A DNA stretch of 5,434 bases, taken from contig VAXF01000131.1 of NCBI GenBank assembly GCA_005888395.1, forward strand, positions 1 through 5,434, in the 5' to 3' direction. The notes below the pieces were generated by a model. It saw only the letters and a program-made list of their open reading frames with translations. It had not been told where the DNA came from and made no database searches. This stretch comes from Actinomycetota bacterium (lineage in GTDB: Bacteria > Actinomycetota > Acidimicrobiia > Acidimicrobiales > AC-25). The first letter of the stretch is position 1; each line of letters begins with the position of its first letter. The translations under genes and the position numbers were made by a program. This document shows, in pieces, positions 5,049 through 5,434 of the stretch.

Positions 5049-5434
5049 GTGCAACAGCTCCACCTCGTCGGTTTCACGACGGACCTCGAGGGGCTGATCT
5101 TCAGCGTCCGCAAGGGGTCGAAGTCGGGGAGCTTCATGGAGCCTCTCGACGAGCGACTGTTGGCGACCATCGCCGAGACCTTGCGCCGCCGCGAGGGCGC
5201 CACGGCCGACGACATGGCCACGGCGCGCGCGCTGGCGCACGCTGCCGGATACGAGCGCCGGTCGGCGCGGCCCGAGAGCAAGCTGAGCCCGCGCCAGATC
5301 CAGGCGCGCCTCCGTGCCGGCCAGCCACAGGAGGAGGTCGCGGCCGAGGCCGGCGTCGACGCCGAGTGGATCGACCGGTTCGCGGCGCCGATCATCGCCG
5401 AGCAGCTTCAGGTTCTCGACCGGGCCCACGCGCT
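5049..5434 (+). CDS. sepH: SepH-like cell-division protein, DUF3071 (3' end cut by window edge)
   Basis: SepH is an actinobacterial cytoplasmic protein known from Streptomyces to bind FtsZ and stimulate its assembly at division septa. The 128 residues visible here cover the conserved N-terminal DUF3071 region: a beta-rich opening (LHLVGFTTDLEGLIFSV, 4-20), the PLDERL motif (32-37), and a helix-turn-helix-like stretch LSPRQIQARLRAG...EEVAAEAGVDAEWIDRF (79-111) followed by APIIAEQ (113-119), a very recognisable SepH pattern. The FtsZ-regulating linker and C-terminal motif lie beyond the window. GTG at 5049 is chosen because homologues start a few residues before this strand; an AGGGG at 5034-5038 is a weak ribosome site 10 nt upstream. 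The gene follows two small Cys-rich genes in the same direction and may have its own promoter. Confidence 0.88.
   Translation, partial: MQQLHLVGFTTDLEGLIFSVRKGSKSGSFMEPLDERLLATIAETLRRREGATADDMATARALAHAAGYERRSARPESKLSPRQIQARLRAGQPQEEVAAEAGVDAEWIDRFAAPIIAEQLQVLDRAHA

Noticed and set aside
4737..5429. Minus-strand open frame of about 230 codons opposite sepH
   Set aside because: Arg/Ala-rich with no motif; the plus strand here encodes clear SepH/DUF3071 sequence.

Overview
The window is very GC-rich. Its genes use GTG starts, have few strong Shine-Dalgarno sites and show actinobacterial-type -10 hexamers (TANNNT) almost on top of start codons. The right edge carries the start of a SepH/DUF3071 cell-division protein, a family restricted to Actinobacteriota. 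I infer a high-GC actinobacterium; Acidimicrobiia or a related lineage is possible, but the sequence alone does not settle this.

Layout, left to right. (1) 2-1768, plus strand: a polytopic membrane protein that looks like a GT-C-type (lipid-linked sugar) glycosyltransferase, cut by the left edge, with a C-terminal beta-sandwich-like domain. (2) 1772-4461, minus strand: a compact three-gene unit read right to left: a short, abnormal zinc-ribbon/SAM methyltransferase (3730-4461), a membrane fatty-acid-desaturase-family enzyme (2778-3710), and a complete zinc-ribbon/SAM methyltransferase (1772-2773). The membrane protein and the last methyltransferase converge with 3 bp between their stop codons. 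(3) 4462-4488: a 27-bp divergent promoter region with two overlapping, oppositely oriented -10 hexamers. (4) 4489-5434, plus strand: two small four-cysteine proteins (72 and 66 aa) and then the N-terminal 128 residues of SepH, preceded by a leader holding a perfect 9-bp hairpin.

How the genes may work together. The left two thirds look like an envelope lipid/glycan modification segment: a membrane glycosyltransferase, a lipid desaturase or hydroxylase, and two methyltransferases of a type common in surface-polysaccharide loci. The right part looks like conserved chromosomal backbone (sepH with two small Cys-rich proteins). The divergent promoter at 4462-4488 is the junction. The observation most worth checking is that the first methyltransferase lacks about 35 residues of its SAM-binding core, in frame, so it may be a repurposed or dying member of the operon. 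I found no RNA genes, CRISPR arrays, transposases or attachment sites, and no gene-free stretch longer than about 100 bp.
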